NCBI GenBank assembly: GCA_046160105.1
Contig: JBJXGT010000026.1
Span: forward strand, 1 to 64,000
Reading direction: 5' to 3'
Source of the DNA: SHZU01 sp046160105
Lineage (GTDB): Bacteria; Gemmatimonadota; Gemmatimonadetes; Gemmatimonadales; GWC2-71-9
DNA: 64,000 nt
The translations under genes and the position numbers were made by a program. Shown here one piece after another: positions 1 through 9,428 of the stretch. Position 1 is the stretch's first letter; each line of letters begins with the position of its first letter. The notes beneath the pieces are model-generated. The model was given only the letters and a program-made list of their open reading frames with translations. It made no database searches and was not told the DNA's origin.

Positions 1-38
1 GGTGCGGAGCGCCCCCTCTGTCGTTCTCGACCCCGCCG

Positions 39-1763
39 CTACTGCCGGCGACGGAGCTTGCCCATCCCACGATTTTCCCGCTCGATATCCGCCCAGATTT
101 CCCGGACCGAGCGCACCTTACCCACCGACTCCAGCCCGGGCGCGGCGCCACCCGGATTGGTCGGTCCGCCGAACGAATAGATCTCGGCCCGCAACAGCTG
201 GAGATCTTTGGCGGGCACCGGCATCTGGCGGGGCGTGTCCGGCCAGATTCGGTTGTAGGCCTCGGGCACCGCGACCTGCGCCGACGAGGTATACCGGCGC
301 CGATTGAAATACGGTCCCGGCGCGGTATTGAACAACTCCACCTCCTGCTCGTACACCAGCGCTTTGAGCAAGTTCAGCGCGCCCTCGGCGCCGGTCAACG
401 CGGGGAGGTTGCCGCGACCGACTCGACTGTTGTTGATCAACTGCGCCGCCTGGGTGGCCGATCCGTTGGCGCGCAGCAGGCCCTCCGCCCAGAGGAGGTC
501 GTTGAACGACTTGCCGTAGATCGGGACCGGACCGGCCCCGGTCGGACAATCGGCGAACACGGCGGTGAGACAATAGTCCCGTGTCAGCCCGATGTTACTC
601 TGATGGAACGAGCCGCGACCCGGGATGAAGATCGCCAGGGGCGACCAGGCGAAGTCGGTGCCCGAGGCCGCCGTGGCCCGGCAGCCGCCGTTGCCGTTGA
701 GGTCGTCGGTGGCGCCGAAGCAGCCGTCGCCCATCCGAGCATCGAGGCCGTAAATGCCGGCGTTCGGCCGTGGATTGCCGGCGCCGCCCGGCCACGGATC
801 GATCTGGTTGGTCGCCAAGAGCCGCGCGACTCGAGTGTCGACCCGGGTCGTCGTGAAGTCGTTCGCCCAGGTGTGGTAACCGGTGAAGAAGTCGAGATTC
901 TCGTCCTGATACGCGGTGAAGTCGAAGCTCGCGCCGTTGACCGCCGAGCTGACCCCTTGTGAGGCAAAGGTCGCGACCTGGGTCCACGGGACCTGGGCGT
1001 TCTCCTCGGCGTTCCGCGGATAGTGCGCCAGCAGCTCGGCCTGCATCGTCCGGATGATCTTGGTCAACTGCTTGCTGGTGTAGACCGGGCTGTTGACCGT
1101 GCCGAACCAGGTGGCCCCAGTGTTGAAGGTGGTGGTGTTGGCGATGGCGTAGGCGGCCTCCAGCATCTCCAACGCCTGGTCCCGGACCTGGGCCCGGGTC
1201 GACAGCGCCAAGGTCAACGGATCGGTGTCTTCCTTGACGACAAATCCCTGATCGTAGTTCAACGCGATGAAGGCATGCGCCATGCCCTGAGCCATCTGGG
1301 CGATCGCCTCGACCGCATCACGCTGGGCGCCGAGATCCGGCGGGGTGGCGGCCTCCCGCAGCGCGAACAGCGCGTCGTTGGCCGATGACAGCATCGAGTA
1401 CATCCCGTACCAATAGGGCTCGACCTGCTGGCCCAGTTGGGTCGAGGTACTGTTGACCCAACCGCACCGATTGGCGCAGTCCACCCCGTAGGACGAGTAG
1501 TACCGCCCGTTGAAGTTGTTCCACGAGTAGCTGAGGTGGTCGGCCATGGTGGCCAGGGTGAGTGACGGGCTATAGGCGTAGCGCGCGTTCATCCAGGTCT
1601 TCATCGTCCCAGCGGCCGACGCGATGATCGTCGCCGGGTCGGAGAAGGCCCGCTCCCGTTCGGGCGCGTTCGGATTGGCGACGTCGAGGTCGCCGCAGGC
1701 GGCCAGCGGCCCGGTGAGGGCCACTGCCGCGAGCGCGATCCGCCAGTACTTGCGATTCCTCAT
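39..1763 (-). CDS. SusD/RagB-like outer-membrane lipoprotein
   Basis: Predicted surface-exposed lipoprotein that caps a SusC-type transporter and helps capture a nutrient, probably a glycan or peptide. The 574-residue protein begins with a lipoprotein signal ending in L-A-A-C (Cys23). The rest resembles the alpha-helical SusD/RagB fold, with W/Y-rich segments and a C-terminal region ending in basic residues. An SD-like GGAG lies 5 nt before the ATG. It follows the SusC gene by 27 bp on the same strand, which is the normal susC-susD order and supports the call more than any single motif. The substrate cannot be read from sequence, and no glycoside hydrolase or peptidase of a classic utilisation locus is adjacent. 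Confidence 0.88.
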   Translation of the reverse strand: MRNRKYWRIALAAVALTGPLAACGDLDVANPNAPERERAFSDPATIIASAAGTMKTWMNARYAYSPSLTLATMADHLSYSWNNFNGRYYSSYGVDCANRCGWVNSTSTQLGQQVEPYWYGMYSMLSSANDALFALREAATPPDLGAQRDAVEAIAQMAQGMAHAFIALNYDQGFVVKEDTDPLTLALSTRAQVRDQALEMLEAAYAIANTTTFNTGATWFGTVNSPVYTSKQLTKIIRTMQAELLAHYPRNAEENAQVPWTQVATFASQGVSSAVNGASFDFTAYQDENLDFFTGYHTWANDFTTTRVDTRVARLLATNQIDPWPGGAGNPRPNAGIYGLDARMGDGCFGATDDLNGNGGCRATAASGTDFAWSPLAIFIPGRGSFHQSNIGLTRDYCLTAVFADCPTGAGPVPIYGKSFNDLLWAEGLLRANGSATQAAQLINNSRVGRGNLPALTGAEGALNLLKALVYEQEVELFNTAPGPYFNRRRYTSSAQVAVPEAYNRIWPDTPRQMPVPAKDLQLLRAEIYSFGGPTNPGGAAPGLESVGKVRSVREIWADIERENRGMGKLRRRQ

Positions 1764-1790
1764 GTCTGCTCCATTTCGGTCGAAGTCGCG

Positions 1791-4700
1791 TCAGAACGCG
1801 ATCTCGATGCTCGCCGTGAAGGTTCGGAACTGGGGATACTGGAACCAGTCCATCCGGGTCCGGAACGCCGCCTGGCCACCATTGAGTTCGGTGAGCGGAG
1901 CCACTTCCGGATCGAGACCGGTGTACGGAGTCCAGGTGAAGAGGTTCCGGCCGATCACGCCGACCCTGACTTCGCCCAACCACCGGCCCAGCCCGACCCG
2001 GTTCAAGTCGTTCTTGCTGAAGGTGTAGTTGACGGAGAGCTCCCGCAGCTTCAGGAAGGTGGCGTCCTCGACGAAAGCTTCGTTGGCCGAGGCACCATTG
2101 TAGAGACCGACCTGATAGAACCCTTCGGCGATTCGCTCGGCGGCCGGCTTGTCGAACTGATCGCAAAGCTCCGAGGCGCAGTCCTGGTTGCCCCAGTGCG
2201 CGGTGCCGTTGTAGATCTGGCCACCCTGGCTCCAGTCGAGCAAGCCGGTCGCCGAGAACCGCTTGTAGGCGAAGGTGGTGTTCATCCCCATCCGGAAGTC
2301 GGGGGCGGCGATCCCGATGTCGTGGATGTTGGTGGTGGTCGTGCAGGCGCCCGAGGCATTGGTCGCGGTGCAGGTGACCAAGGCAATCGGCCGCTCGCCG
2401 TTGGCGCCGCGAACCGCCTTGCGCACCATGTAGCCGTCATAGTTCACGACCACACTGTCCGGTGACCACGTCTGCCCGGCGCCCGAGGCCGCTTGCTTGG
2501 CGGGATCGCGGTAGAGATCCTCGAGGGTCCGGACCCACTTCTGACCCCGCATCTGACCGAGACGAACCCCCGGGGCGAACTGGAACGGGCTGAAGCCCGC
2601 GCTCGGCCCATACCCGGCATCCGGCAGCGGCCAGTCGGTGATGGTTTCCCGGGTCCGATCCCCGGTCAGGGTCATCTGCAGTGCGAAGTCGCGCGAGTTG
2701 ATGATCTGGGCGCCGACCGCGACCTCGTGGGTCTTCGAGTTCAACGCGCCGACGTTCTGCCACTGGCTGATGAAGCCCGTGGTGGCCAGCAGCGGCGCCT
2801 GAATGATCTGGTCCTTGGTGTTCTTGTCCGAGTAGTTGTACTCGAACGTAAACCGGCCCTGGGCCAGCTCGATGTTGGTCCCGATCTCCAGTTCGGACGA
2901 CTTCGCCGGCCGGAGACCCTTGTTGCCGAGCTGGTTCTTGACGAACACCCCGCTGATCGGCAGCAGCACTTCGTACTGAGCCCGATACGGCGGTCGGAGC
3001 CCGGCGGTGCCGTACGACGCGCGAATCCGGAACTCCTCCGGCCCGCTCTCGAGACCGAGCAGCTGGGGCACCCGAACGGCGCCGGAGGCGCGCCAATAGG
3101 TCGCGAACCGCGCGTCGGGCCCGAACAACGAGGACCCGTCACGCCGAATCAACCCGTCGAGGATCACCTTGTCGTTGAAATCCAAGGTGGTGATGCCGAA
3201 GATGTTTCGGTTGCGGACCACCTCGGTTTGTGAGAAGGCGCGCTGGTTCTGGGGCTCGGTGCCGGGGAACTCGGGCACGTCCTTGACCGAGAACTTCTGC
3301 GCCGAGGCGTAGAGGCGGCGGTCTTCCTGGTCCTCGTACAGGTAGGCGGCCTTGGTCGTGATCCCCAGGTTCTTGAAGGGACCGCCACCGTCCAACCGCC
3401 ACACGCCGGTCAGCTGGGCGCCCGCGTTGTAGGTCCGGTTGTTGTCGGTCTGGCGCTGGAACCGGCCTGGGGTCGCGGAGCCGGCGGCCGTGTACAGATT
3501 GACCGGCTCCCGGTAGGCGAAGTCCTCGTTCACCTGGTCGAAGTTGTAGTTGCCCTCCGCCGACAGCCACGACAGCGGCCGCCACCGGATCCGACCACCA
3601 CCGGTGAACCGGCTCCGGGCTCGCTCCTGCTTGATCGCGTAGAGGTTGTAGAGCGGATTGGCCGCGTTGGAGCGCTTGTCGCGGATGAAGGTGTTGAACG
3701 GCGAGCCGTCCGCGTTCGTCCCGATCTTCTGCGAGCCGATATCCTGCGTCGTCGGGCAGGTGAAGCCATCGGCTGATTTGGTGCACCCCGCGAGCGGATC
3801 GATGTGGGGCTCGAGGAAGGCGATCCCGAAGAACGCGCCGCCCTGACCGCCGTTGCAGGTGGTGCCGAGGCTGTCGGCGCCGCGGACGCAGCCGCCGGCG
3901 TTGGCCTCGTCGTTGTTCGACCGGCCGTAGAACGCGTTGAACGAGATATCGATGTTGTCGGTCAGCACCTGGTCGATGTTGACCCGGTAATTCTGCCGCT
4001 TGAACCCGGCGACGTTGAACACCGACCCCTCGTTCTGGGTGTTCTGGAACGAGGCGTTGAAGTTGGTCCGCCCACGACGCTGGCCCAACGACACATACTG
4101 GGTGTAGAAAGCGCCCGGATCGAACAAAATGTCTTGGGCGTTGGCGTTCGTCTGATAGAGCCCGTCCTGAATATCCACGGCCACGTCGCGCCCGAGCGCA
4201 TCCTTTCGGGTCGGGCACGGGGCGCCGAGCTGGGCGGCGTCGCTCGCGGTGCAGACCGAGGGAAGCACGCGGGACTGATCGGCCCGCCGGAGGAAGCTGC
4301 CGTCAGGCTTCAGGATATAGCTATGGTGTTGGGTGACCGGGTAGGCGCCCGGCGTCGACGACCGCCCGAACTCGCCCCGAGCCGTCACCTGGATCCGGCC
4401 ATCGGCGAGATTGGCGCCCCGCCGAGTGAAGATCTGGATGACCCCGTTGGCGGCGTCGGACCCATATAAGGATGCCGCCGCGGCGCCCTTGATCACCTCG
4501 ACCCGCTCGATGTCTTCCGACGCGATGTCGGCCAGCGAGTAGCGGGTGATGGTCCCGTCGACGATGATCAACGGATCCGAGGTGCCGGTGATGCTGGTCG
4601 CGCCTCGCAGCTTGATCTGCGGCGCGGCACCCGGCATCCCCGTCGACGACTGGATCGAGACGCCCGCCACCTTGCCTTGCAGGGCGCCGAGCGCGGTCAC

Positions 4701-5162
4701 TGCGGGGGCCTGCTGGAGCTCGGCCTCTGAGACCTTGCCGACCGCAAATGTCAGCTTCTTGGTGGAGGTCGCCTCCGAGACGCCGGTGACCACCAGCTCG
4801 TCGAGACGAAGCGGGTCGGCGACCAGCTCGAAGTTCCGCTCCTGAGTGCCGATCGTCAGTTGAATCTGGACCGTCTTGGGCCGAAATCCGAGCATTCGGG
4901 CGGTCAGGGTGACGTTCTGCCCCCGTGCCGCTTGGGCGCCGACGGTGACTTGATAGCTCCCGTTGGCGGCGGTGGACGCGCCGAAGTTGGTTGTTCCCAC
5001 CACGACGGTCGCTCCGGCGAGCGGTTGACCCTTGTCCGAAGTCACCCGGCCGGTGATGATGGCCTGCTGTTGGGCCCACGCCGATGGTACCGAAAGCGCC
5101 AGGGTCGCGAGTGCCACACCCAGCCCTCGGCGCGTCGAGGGACGTGCCCCCAGATCGAACAT
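1791..5162 (-). CDS. SusC/RagA-type TonB-linked outer-membrane transporter
   Basis: TonB-dependent outer-membrane channel that imports the ligand held by the neighbouring SusD-like lipoprotein. The 1123-residue protein has a signal peptide ending near A-W-A (residue 30), then a carboxypeptidase-regulatory-like beta domain (about 34-115). A plug domain follows (about 125-235) with the SusC-style stretch LNxLQGKVAGVSI-like and DPLIIVDG, then a long beta-barrel to a C-terminal aromatic residue (IEIAF). These are hallmarks of the SusC/RagA family. A near-perfect SD (AAGGAGG) precedes the ATG. The two regulator genes upstream on the same strand may control it. The ligand is unknown. Confidence 0.92.
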   Translation of the reverse strand: MFDLGARPSTRRGLGVALATLALSVPSAWAQQQAIITGRVTSDKGQPLAGATVVVGTTNFGASTAANGSYQVTVGAQAARGQNVTLTARMLGFRPKTVQIQLTIGTQERNFELVADPLRLDELVVTGVSEATSTKKLTFAVGKVSEAELQQAPAVTALGALQGKVAGVSIQSSTGMPGAAPQIKLRGATSITGTSDPLIIVDGTITRYSLADIASEDIERVEVIKGAAAASLYGSDAANGVIQIFTRRGANLADGRIQVTARGEFGRSSTPGAYPVTQHHSYILKPDGSFLRRADQSRVLPSVCTASDAAQLGAPCPTRKDALGRDVAVDIQDGLYQTNANAQDILFDPGAFYTQYVSLGQRRGRTNFNASFQNTQNEGSVFNVAGFKRQNYRVNIDQVLTDNIDISFNAFYGRSNNDEANAGGCVRGADSLGTTCNGGQGGAFFGIAFLEPHIDPLAGCTKSADGFTCPTTQDIGSQKIGTNADGSPFNTFIRDKRSNAANPLYNLYAIKQERARSRFTGGGRIRWRPLSWLSAEGNYNFDQVNEDFAYREPVNLYTAAGSATPGRFQRQTDNNRTYNAGAQLTGVWRLDGGGPFKNLGITTKAAYLYEDQEDRRLYASAQKFSVKDVPEFPGTEPQNQRAFSQTEVVRNRNIFGITTLDFNDKVILDGLIRRDGSSLFGPDARFATYWRASGAVRVPQLLGLESGPEEFRIRASYGTAGLRPPYRAQYEVLLPISGVFVKNQLGNKGLRPAKSSELEIGTNIELAQGRFTFEYNYSDKNTKDQIIQAPLLATTGFISQWQNVGALNSKTHEVAVGAQIINSRDFALQMTLTGDRTRETITDWPLPDAGYGPSAGFSPFQFAPGVRLGQMRGQKWVRTLEDLYRDPAKQAASGAGQTWSPDSVVVNYDGYMVRKAVRGANGERPIALVTCTATNASGACTTTTNIHDIGIAAPDFRMGMNTTFAYKRFSATGLLDWSQGGQIYNGTAHWGNQDCASELCDQFDKPAAERIAEGFYQVGLYNGASANEAFVEDATFLKLRELSVNYTFSKNDLNRVGLGRWLGEVRVGVIGRNLFTWTPYTGLDPEVAPLTELNGGQAAFRTRMDWFQYPQFRTFTASIEIAF

Positions 5163-5298
5163 GCTTCCTCCTTGGATACGGTGGTTAGGCGCGGGCCCAG
5201 GAATCGGCGCGGCCCGGCGTCTGCTCGTCCAAGGGCACGGGCCGCACCCCCGCTGGGTGCGGATTCATCCCCGTTCATCCCTGCGGTGCAACGAGTGG

Positions 5299-5925
5299 CT
5301 ACAGTGGTGACCGAGGCAGGATTCCGATGCCGACCGCCCGAGTGTCGGACCGACACAGGCGGGGTCGAAGCAGCACCGCACGAAGGAGCCGGGCCGAGGT
5401 GGTGGCTCCGCGAACGAGCCAATCGTCGACGGTGTCATCGACCCCGAGGAACCGGCGGCGGCGCTCGAGCTCGGCCCGAACACCGTGAGCCGCAAGGGTG
5501 CCCGCCAGTGGATGCAGCACCAGAAATTGCGTCGCGGCCGAGAGAACGAGCAGAGCTTCCATCTCCGGCGCGGTCGACTCGCGACACCGGCCCCGGCCGA
5601 CCCGTTCGGAGGCAGTCGCGATCAGGTCGATCAGCGCCGCGACCCGTTCGGCGCAGGTCCGCCCTGGCGGGATCCGCTCAACCATCCCGAGCGCTCGGGT
5701 CCGTCGCCGGAATCGCATTACCGATCGTTCCACCGTGGAGACCGAGTAGCGAAGACCCTCGGCCGCGGTCGACGAGTCGACATCGAGTGCCCAGGTCAGC
5801 AGGGCGATGATCTGACAATCGCGCGGCACCGCGGGATGCACGGAGAGAAGGCAGCGGGCCAGCAGGCGATCGCGATCGCCGTCGACGGTCGCGATCGGGC
5901 CGAGATCGGCGAGGGCCCCGCTCAC
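5299..5925 (-). CDS. Putative HTH-like regulator, unknown family
   Basis: A 208-residue protein I cannot assign to a named family. Third-position GC is high and even, and its ATG overlaps the stop of the upstream LytTR gene by 4 nt, so it is very likely translated and coupled. Residues about 34-80 contain a helix-rich segment (CQIIALLTWALDVDSS then STVERSVMRFRRRT) that resembles a sigma-region-4 or LuxR-type helix-turn-helix, and the C-terminal half is alpha-helical with many Arg residues. It lies between the LytTR regulator and the SusC gene, so a role in controlling the susCD operon is an inference. No sensor kinase is adjacent. Confidence 0.6.
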   Translation of the reverse strand: MSGALADLGPIATVDGDRDRLLARCLLSVHPAVPRDCQIIALLTWALDVDSSTAAEGLRYSVSTVERSVMRFRRRTRALGMVERIPPGRTCAERVAALIDLIATASERVGRGRCRESTAPEMEALLVLSAATQFLVLHPLAGTLAAHGVRAELERRRRFLGVDDTVDDWLVRGATTSARLLRAVLLRPRLCRSDTRAVGIGILPRSPL

Positions 5926-6674
5926 AACACGGTCCCCGAGAGACGACCAGCTCGGCGCCGCGAGAGCCGGGTCATGGTTCCGTCCTTGAGCCGGATGTCG
6001 TAATCACCCCGCTCCCGGCGAATCAGCTCGACGATCTGGTCGACGTTGACGATCGCCCCCCGGTGAACCCGCGCGAACTTCACCGGGTCGAGCAGCCCCT
6101 CGATGCGCTGAATGGTATCGCGAATCCGAAGCGGCTCGCCGCCGGCGTGGACGACCACGAACGGGCCCTGGGCCTCGAACCAGGCGATCTCGCCGACCGC
6201 CACGGGCAGCAACCGGCCACGAGCCCGGAGCAGCAGGCGCTCGGGAAATCGGCGGCGAAGCCGCGGCGATGGATTGGCCCGCTTGGTCCGGCGCACCTCG
6301 ATGGCCAGGAACGCACGCTCGATGGCGAGATCCAAACGCGCTCGGTCGACCGGCGCGATGAAGTAGTCGCAGGCGCCGAGCTGGAACGCGGCATAGGCGT
6401 GGCCGCCGTCCGCCGCGACCACGATGGTGGCGTGGTCGGCATCTGGATCGAGGGTATCGAGGAACTCGGTGTCGTCGCGCAGATCGAGCACGATGACATC
6501 CGCCGCGGGCCATCCCGAGCCACGCCCCATCGGATCGAACACCCGCACGATCCCACCCGGTGCCGTGTCGCGAAGCGCCTCGCCGACCATCCGCGCCAGG
6601 AGCGGATCCCGGGAACGGACGACGACCGCTGGGGGCGCCGCAACTGGCTCCGATATCGTGTCAATGTGCGACAT
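5922..6674 (-). CDS. LytTR-family transcriptional regulator with degenerate receiver
   Basis: Likely DNA-binding regulator of 250 residues. The C-terminal part (about 150-245) carries the LytTR domain, including IAWFEAQGPFVVVH, a RVHRGAIVNVDQI segment and the closing G-DYDI-L-DG-T strands. The N-terminal part (about 15-135) has a receiver-like layout with an Asp in VLDLR (D64). However, the usual paired acids near the first strand read RSRD, and the Lys of the K-P motif reads I-A-P. Phosphorylation-dependent activation is therefore doubtful. I chose the ATG at 6674, preceded by a purine-rich stretch, although the frame stays open to 6860. It is translationally coupled to the next gene and lies upstream of susCD. 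Confidence 0.82.
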   Translation of the reverse strand: MSHIDTISEPVAAPPAVVVRSRDPLLARMVGEALRDTAPGGIVRVFDPMGRGSGWPAADVIVLDLRDDTEFLDTLDPDADHATIVVAADGGHAYAAFQLGACDYFIAPVDRARLDLAIERAFLAIEVRRTKRANPSPRLRRRFPERLLLRARGRLLPVAVGEIAWFEAQGPFVVVHAGGEPLRIRDTIQRIEGLLDPVKFARVHRGAIVNVDQIVELIRRERGDYDIRLKDGTMTRLSRRRAGRLSGTVL

Positions 6675-7093
6675 GTTTGGCCCCTGCCCGGCCTCGGTTC
6701 GGCCCATCGCGTCGAACATGCGGTCGCCGGCGGTGGCGACCGGACCTTCGCGAGCGCGGTCTCGGGCCGTTCGTTCTACTCGACGAATCGCGGCGTCGTC
6801 ACCGCCCCGGGACGAACGGTGGGTAAACAAGGTCGAACGGGTCGCGCCATCCCCCGCCACTTCGTTTCGCCTCAGCCGTTCGCCCGCCGCTACCTACTAT
6901 GACGTGCAATCGGGCTCCGAGGTTGCGAATGGCCGTCAGGAAGTCGTCCGCGGTGACGATCCGCGCGGTGACGAGGTGACCCGCGCGACGGAGATGACGA
7001 AGGGTTCGATCGGATCAGCCGGTCAGCGTTCGGCCGGCGACGTGATGGGATGCTGGGTCAGAAGACGATGGCGCGGGAATGACCTCGGAGACG
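6675..7093. other. 419-bp gap without a supported gene
   Basis: Lies between the LytTR gene start and the end of the START-like gene. The LytTR frame stays open to 6860 with weak coding character, so an earlier start is possible. I see no RNA gene, clear hairpin or other coding signal. It probably holds the promoter of the minus-strand regulator-susCD block. Confidence 0.4.
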
Positions 7094-7528
7094 TTAGGCC
7101 CTCCGGCGAGAGACCTCTTCGCTCCGCCGCTTCAGTCCCGCTGCTTCCAGGGCTAGGTAACGATTGGTCAGGCCGCGGGTCGCCCAGCCGGCCAGGGTCC
7201 CGAGGAATCCGCCGAAGCGAACGGACAGGGTGACCCGGCATTGGGCGGCTGACGCTTCGATCTGGTGATCCGCGGTCACCATCACTCCCGGACTCCGCGT
7301 AACCCAGGTGAATCCTCGATTCGCCTCCAGCCCGGTCACCACGAACGTCGCGGGCCCAAGCCGTGGCTGCTTGATTCGAAAGCGGCTGCCCACCGCGAAC
7401 GGACCCGAGTCCAACCGGTCTATGCCGGTGACGGTCTCGGTCCACTCCGGCCATCGCTCGATGTCGGAGAGTACGCCCCAGACCGTGGCCGCGGGGGCCT
7501 CTATATCGACGGATGTCATCAGCTCCAT
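7094..7528 (-). CDS. SRPBCC (START/Bet v1-like) family protein
   Basis: Small protein of 144 residues with the polyketide-cyclase/START-like pattern. It starts with a beta strand (SVDIEAPAATVWGVLSDIERWPEW), continues with a curved sheet (SRFRIKQP, FVVTGLEANRGFTWVTR), and ends in a long helix (GFLGTLAGWATRGLTNRYLALEAAGLK). Such proteins form a hydrophobic cavity for lipid-like ligands and are usually cytoplasmic. It is transcribed on the same strand as the LVIVD gene but 77 bp away, and nothing in the context fixes its ligand. Confidence 0.85.
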   Translation of the reverse strand: MELMTSVDIEAPAATVWGVLSDIERWPEWTETVTGIDRLDSGPFAVGSRFRIKQPRLGPATFVVTGLEANRGFTWVTRSPGVMVTADHQIEASAAQCRVTLSVRFGGFLGTLAGWATRGLTNRYLALEAAGLKRRSEEVSRRRA

Positions 7529-7604
7529 TGGCGCCCTCCTTGTCAGCTTCGGCGCCAGAACGCCTCGCAGCGGATCCCGGTCTGGAGTGTGGAGGCCCTC
7601 GGCC

Positions 7605-9428
7605 TCAGGATTGCCCGGCCAGCTCGGCGATCACGGCGGCGAGCTTCCTGACCCGGTCGGCATCTCGGGCCCGTCTGGCATCGTTGTCCACCTGGGCGGC
7701 CAACCTGGCCAGGGCGGCTTGTCGATCCGCGCCGTGGAGCCGCTCAGCCCGGGTGAGGTCCGCCGAGATCCGGGTGCTGCGGGTGGAGACCAAGCCGCGG
7801 TTGCGCACCAGCTGATCGAGGTAGGACCGCGCCACCGCGAAGCTCGCCGGCCAGGCCAATCTGGGTTGGAGCTGCGGATTGAACTGCTCGAACCGCACCG
7901 ACTCGGCCGCTTCGATCTCGTTCTTGGAGAGGAGCGGCCCCGGCTTGAGCCGGAGCAGATCGAGCCCGCGGGCGATCTCCGAGCCGACCACGTACCCGTT
8001 GTACCAATACGCCGACCAGAAACCGCCCAGCACGGGCTTGTCCGCGGCGACCGGACCACGATCGAAGAAGCCGATCTCGACCGGCTTGGCCGGATTGGTG
8101 AAGTCGATCAAGGCGAGGCCACCCTGGTACCAGGCCTGGACCATGATGTCGCGTCCGGGCACCGGGATCAACGACCCGTTGTGGGCGACGCAGTTCTCCT
8201 GCTCGGTCTGGGCGGCTGGCAACTTCCAGAAACTGGCCGGCGCGAGTTTCCCGTCCCGCAAGGTATAGATCGCGTTGGCGCCCCAAGTCGGCTTGTCGGT
8301 GGCTCGGCACCGGGGGCTCGTGCCCCCGCCCCACTCGTCGGTGAAGAGCACGGTGCTCGCGTCGTTGTTGAAGGTCGCCGAGTGCCAGTAGGCGAAGTTC
8401 GGATCGCTCACCTCGGCGATCCGTTTCGGGCGGACCGGATCACGGATGTCGAGGAGTATGCCGTTCCCCGAGCAGGCCCCGGCACCGAGTCCCAGGTCGG
8501 GATACACGGTAATGTCGTGGCACATGTCGGTCGGCGCGGTCGTCTGGGTGCCGGGCCCGTGATCGCCGGCCTTGGCGAGGCCGTCGACCGAGCCGGTCGA
8601 CGGATCGGCGAAGACGCGGGCCAGATTGACGACCCTGGCGTCTTGGGGCGCCGCGAGCGGGACCTGAATCACCTCGACTTGGAACAACGAGGTGTTGGGA
8701 TCTTCCGCGGCGGGCTTGCCGGAACACCCGGCCAGTTCATTGCTGGACCGCACCCCGCTCGTACCGGAGACGTAGACGTAGAGATTGGCGGGGTCGTTCG
8801 GGTCGGTCACCAGAGTATGGGTATGCGAGCCCCGGCAGGTTTGCACCGCGGCGACCTGCTTCGGGTTGTCGATGTCGCTGATGTCGAAGATCCGCACCCC
8901 GCGGAACCGCTCCGCGCTCACCGTGTCCTGAACACCCTGCTTGCCGCAGTCGAGCCGAGCGCTGGTCTGTTCGACTGAAATGAACAGGAGGTTGCCGTAC
9001 ACTGACGGATCGCCCTGACCACCGGGACAAGGAAAAGCGCTCCGGATCTTGGGACTCGCCGGGTCGGAGATGTCCCACACCTCGAAGCCGTTGTAGTTGC
9101 CCTGGAAGGCGTAGTTGCCCTTGAACGCGAGGTCGGAATTGGCGTAGAGGAAATTTCCCGGCGAGGCCGGATCGTCGAACGACGCTGGCTTGCGGCCGCT
9201 GCCCACCAGCTCGAGGCCCCGAATCGCGACGCCTGCGTCGTGGAGCCCAGCCTTCAGACCGACCCGCGGATCCTTGCGCGCCGGCTTGCGCTTGGCTTCG
9301 AGCGGCTGGGACTTGGGCACGTCCTGGGCGGCGGCCGGGGCGGATCCGATCGCGGGCGTGAGCGTCAGGAAGAACGCGGCGACCATCACGGCGGCGGCGA
9401 AACGAGCGGAGGGAATCATTCGGGTCAT
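7605..9428 (-). CDS. Secreted LVIVD-repeat protein, copy 1
   Basis: A 607-residue exported protein with a cleavable signal (about 1-35, ending A-A-A-Q) and repeated beta-propeller-like blades of the LVIVD type, such as GFEVWDISDPASPK, VRIFDISDIDNPKQV and LALIDFTNPAKPVEIG. Function is not established for the family. Cys-containing blocks are conserved with the second copy in this window: CHDIT followed by G-A-C, a CRATD block and ENCVAHNGS. Its ATG overlaps the stop of the DUF305 gene by 4 nt, so the two are translationally coupled. A DUF305 partner suggests a periplasmic role linked to metal or redox stress, which is inference. Confidence 0.86.
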   Translation of the reverse strand: MTRMIPSARFAAAVMVAAFFLTLTPAIGSAPAAAQDVPKSQPLEAKRKPARKDPRVGLKAGLHDAGVAIRGLELVGSGRKPASFDDPASPGNFLYANSDLAFKGNYAFQGNYNGFEVWDISDPASPKIRSAFPCPGGQGDPSVYGNLLFISVEQTSARLDCGKQGVQDTVSAERFRGVRIFDISDIDNPKQVAAVQTCRGSHTHTLVTDPNDPANLYVYVSGTSGVRSSNELAGCSGKPAAEDPNTSLFQVEVIQVPLAAPQDARVVNLARVFADPSTGSVDGLAKAGDHGPGTQTTAPTDMCHDITVYPDLGLGAGACSGNGILLDIRDPVRPKRIAEVSDPNFAYWHSATFNNDASTVLFTDEWGGGTSPRCRATDKPTWGANAIYTLRDGKLAPASFWKLPAAQTEQENCVAHNGSLIPVPGRDIMVQAWYQGGLALIDFTNPAKPVEIGFFDRGPVAADKPVLGGFWSAYWYNGYVVGSEIARGLDLLRLKPGPLLSKNEIEAAESVRFEQFNPQLQPRLAWPASFAVARSYLDQLVRNRGLVSTRSTRISADLTRAERLHGADRQAALARLAAQVDNDARRARDADRVRKLAAVIAELAGQS

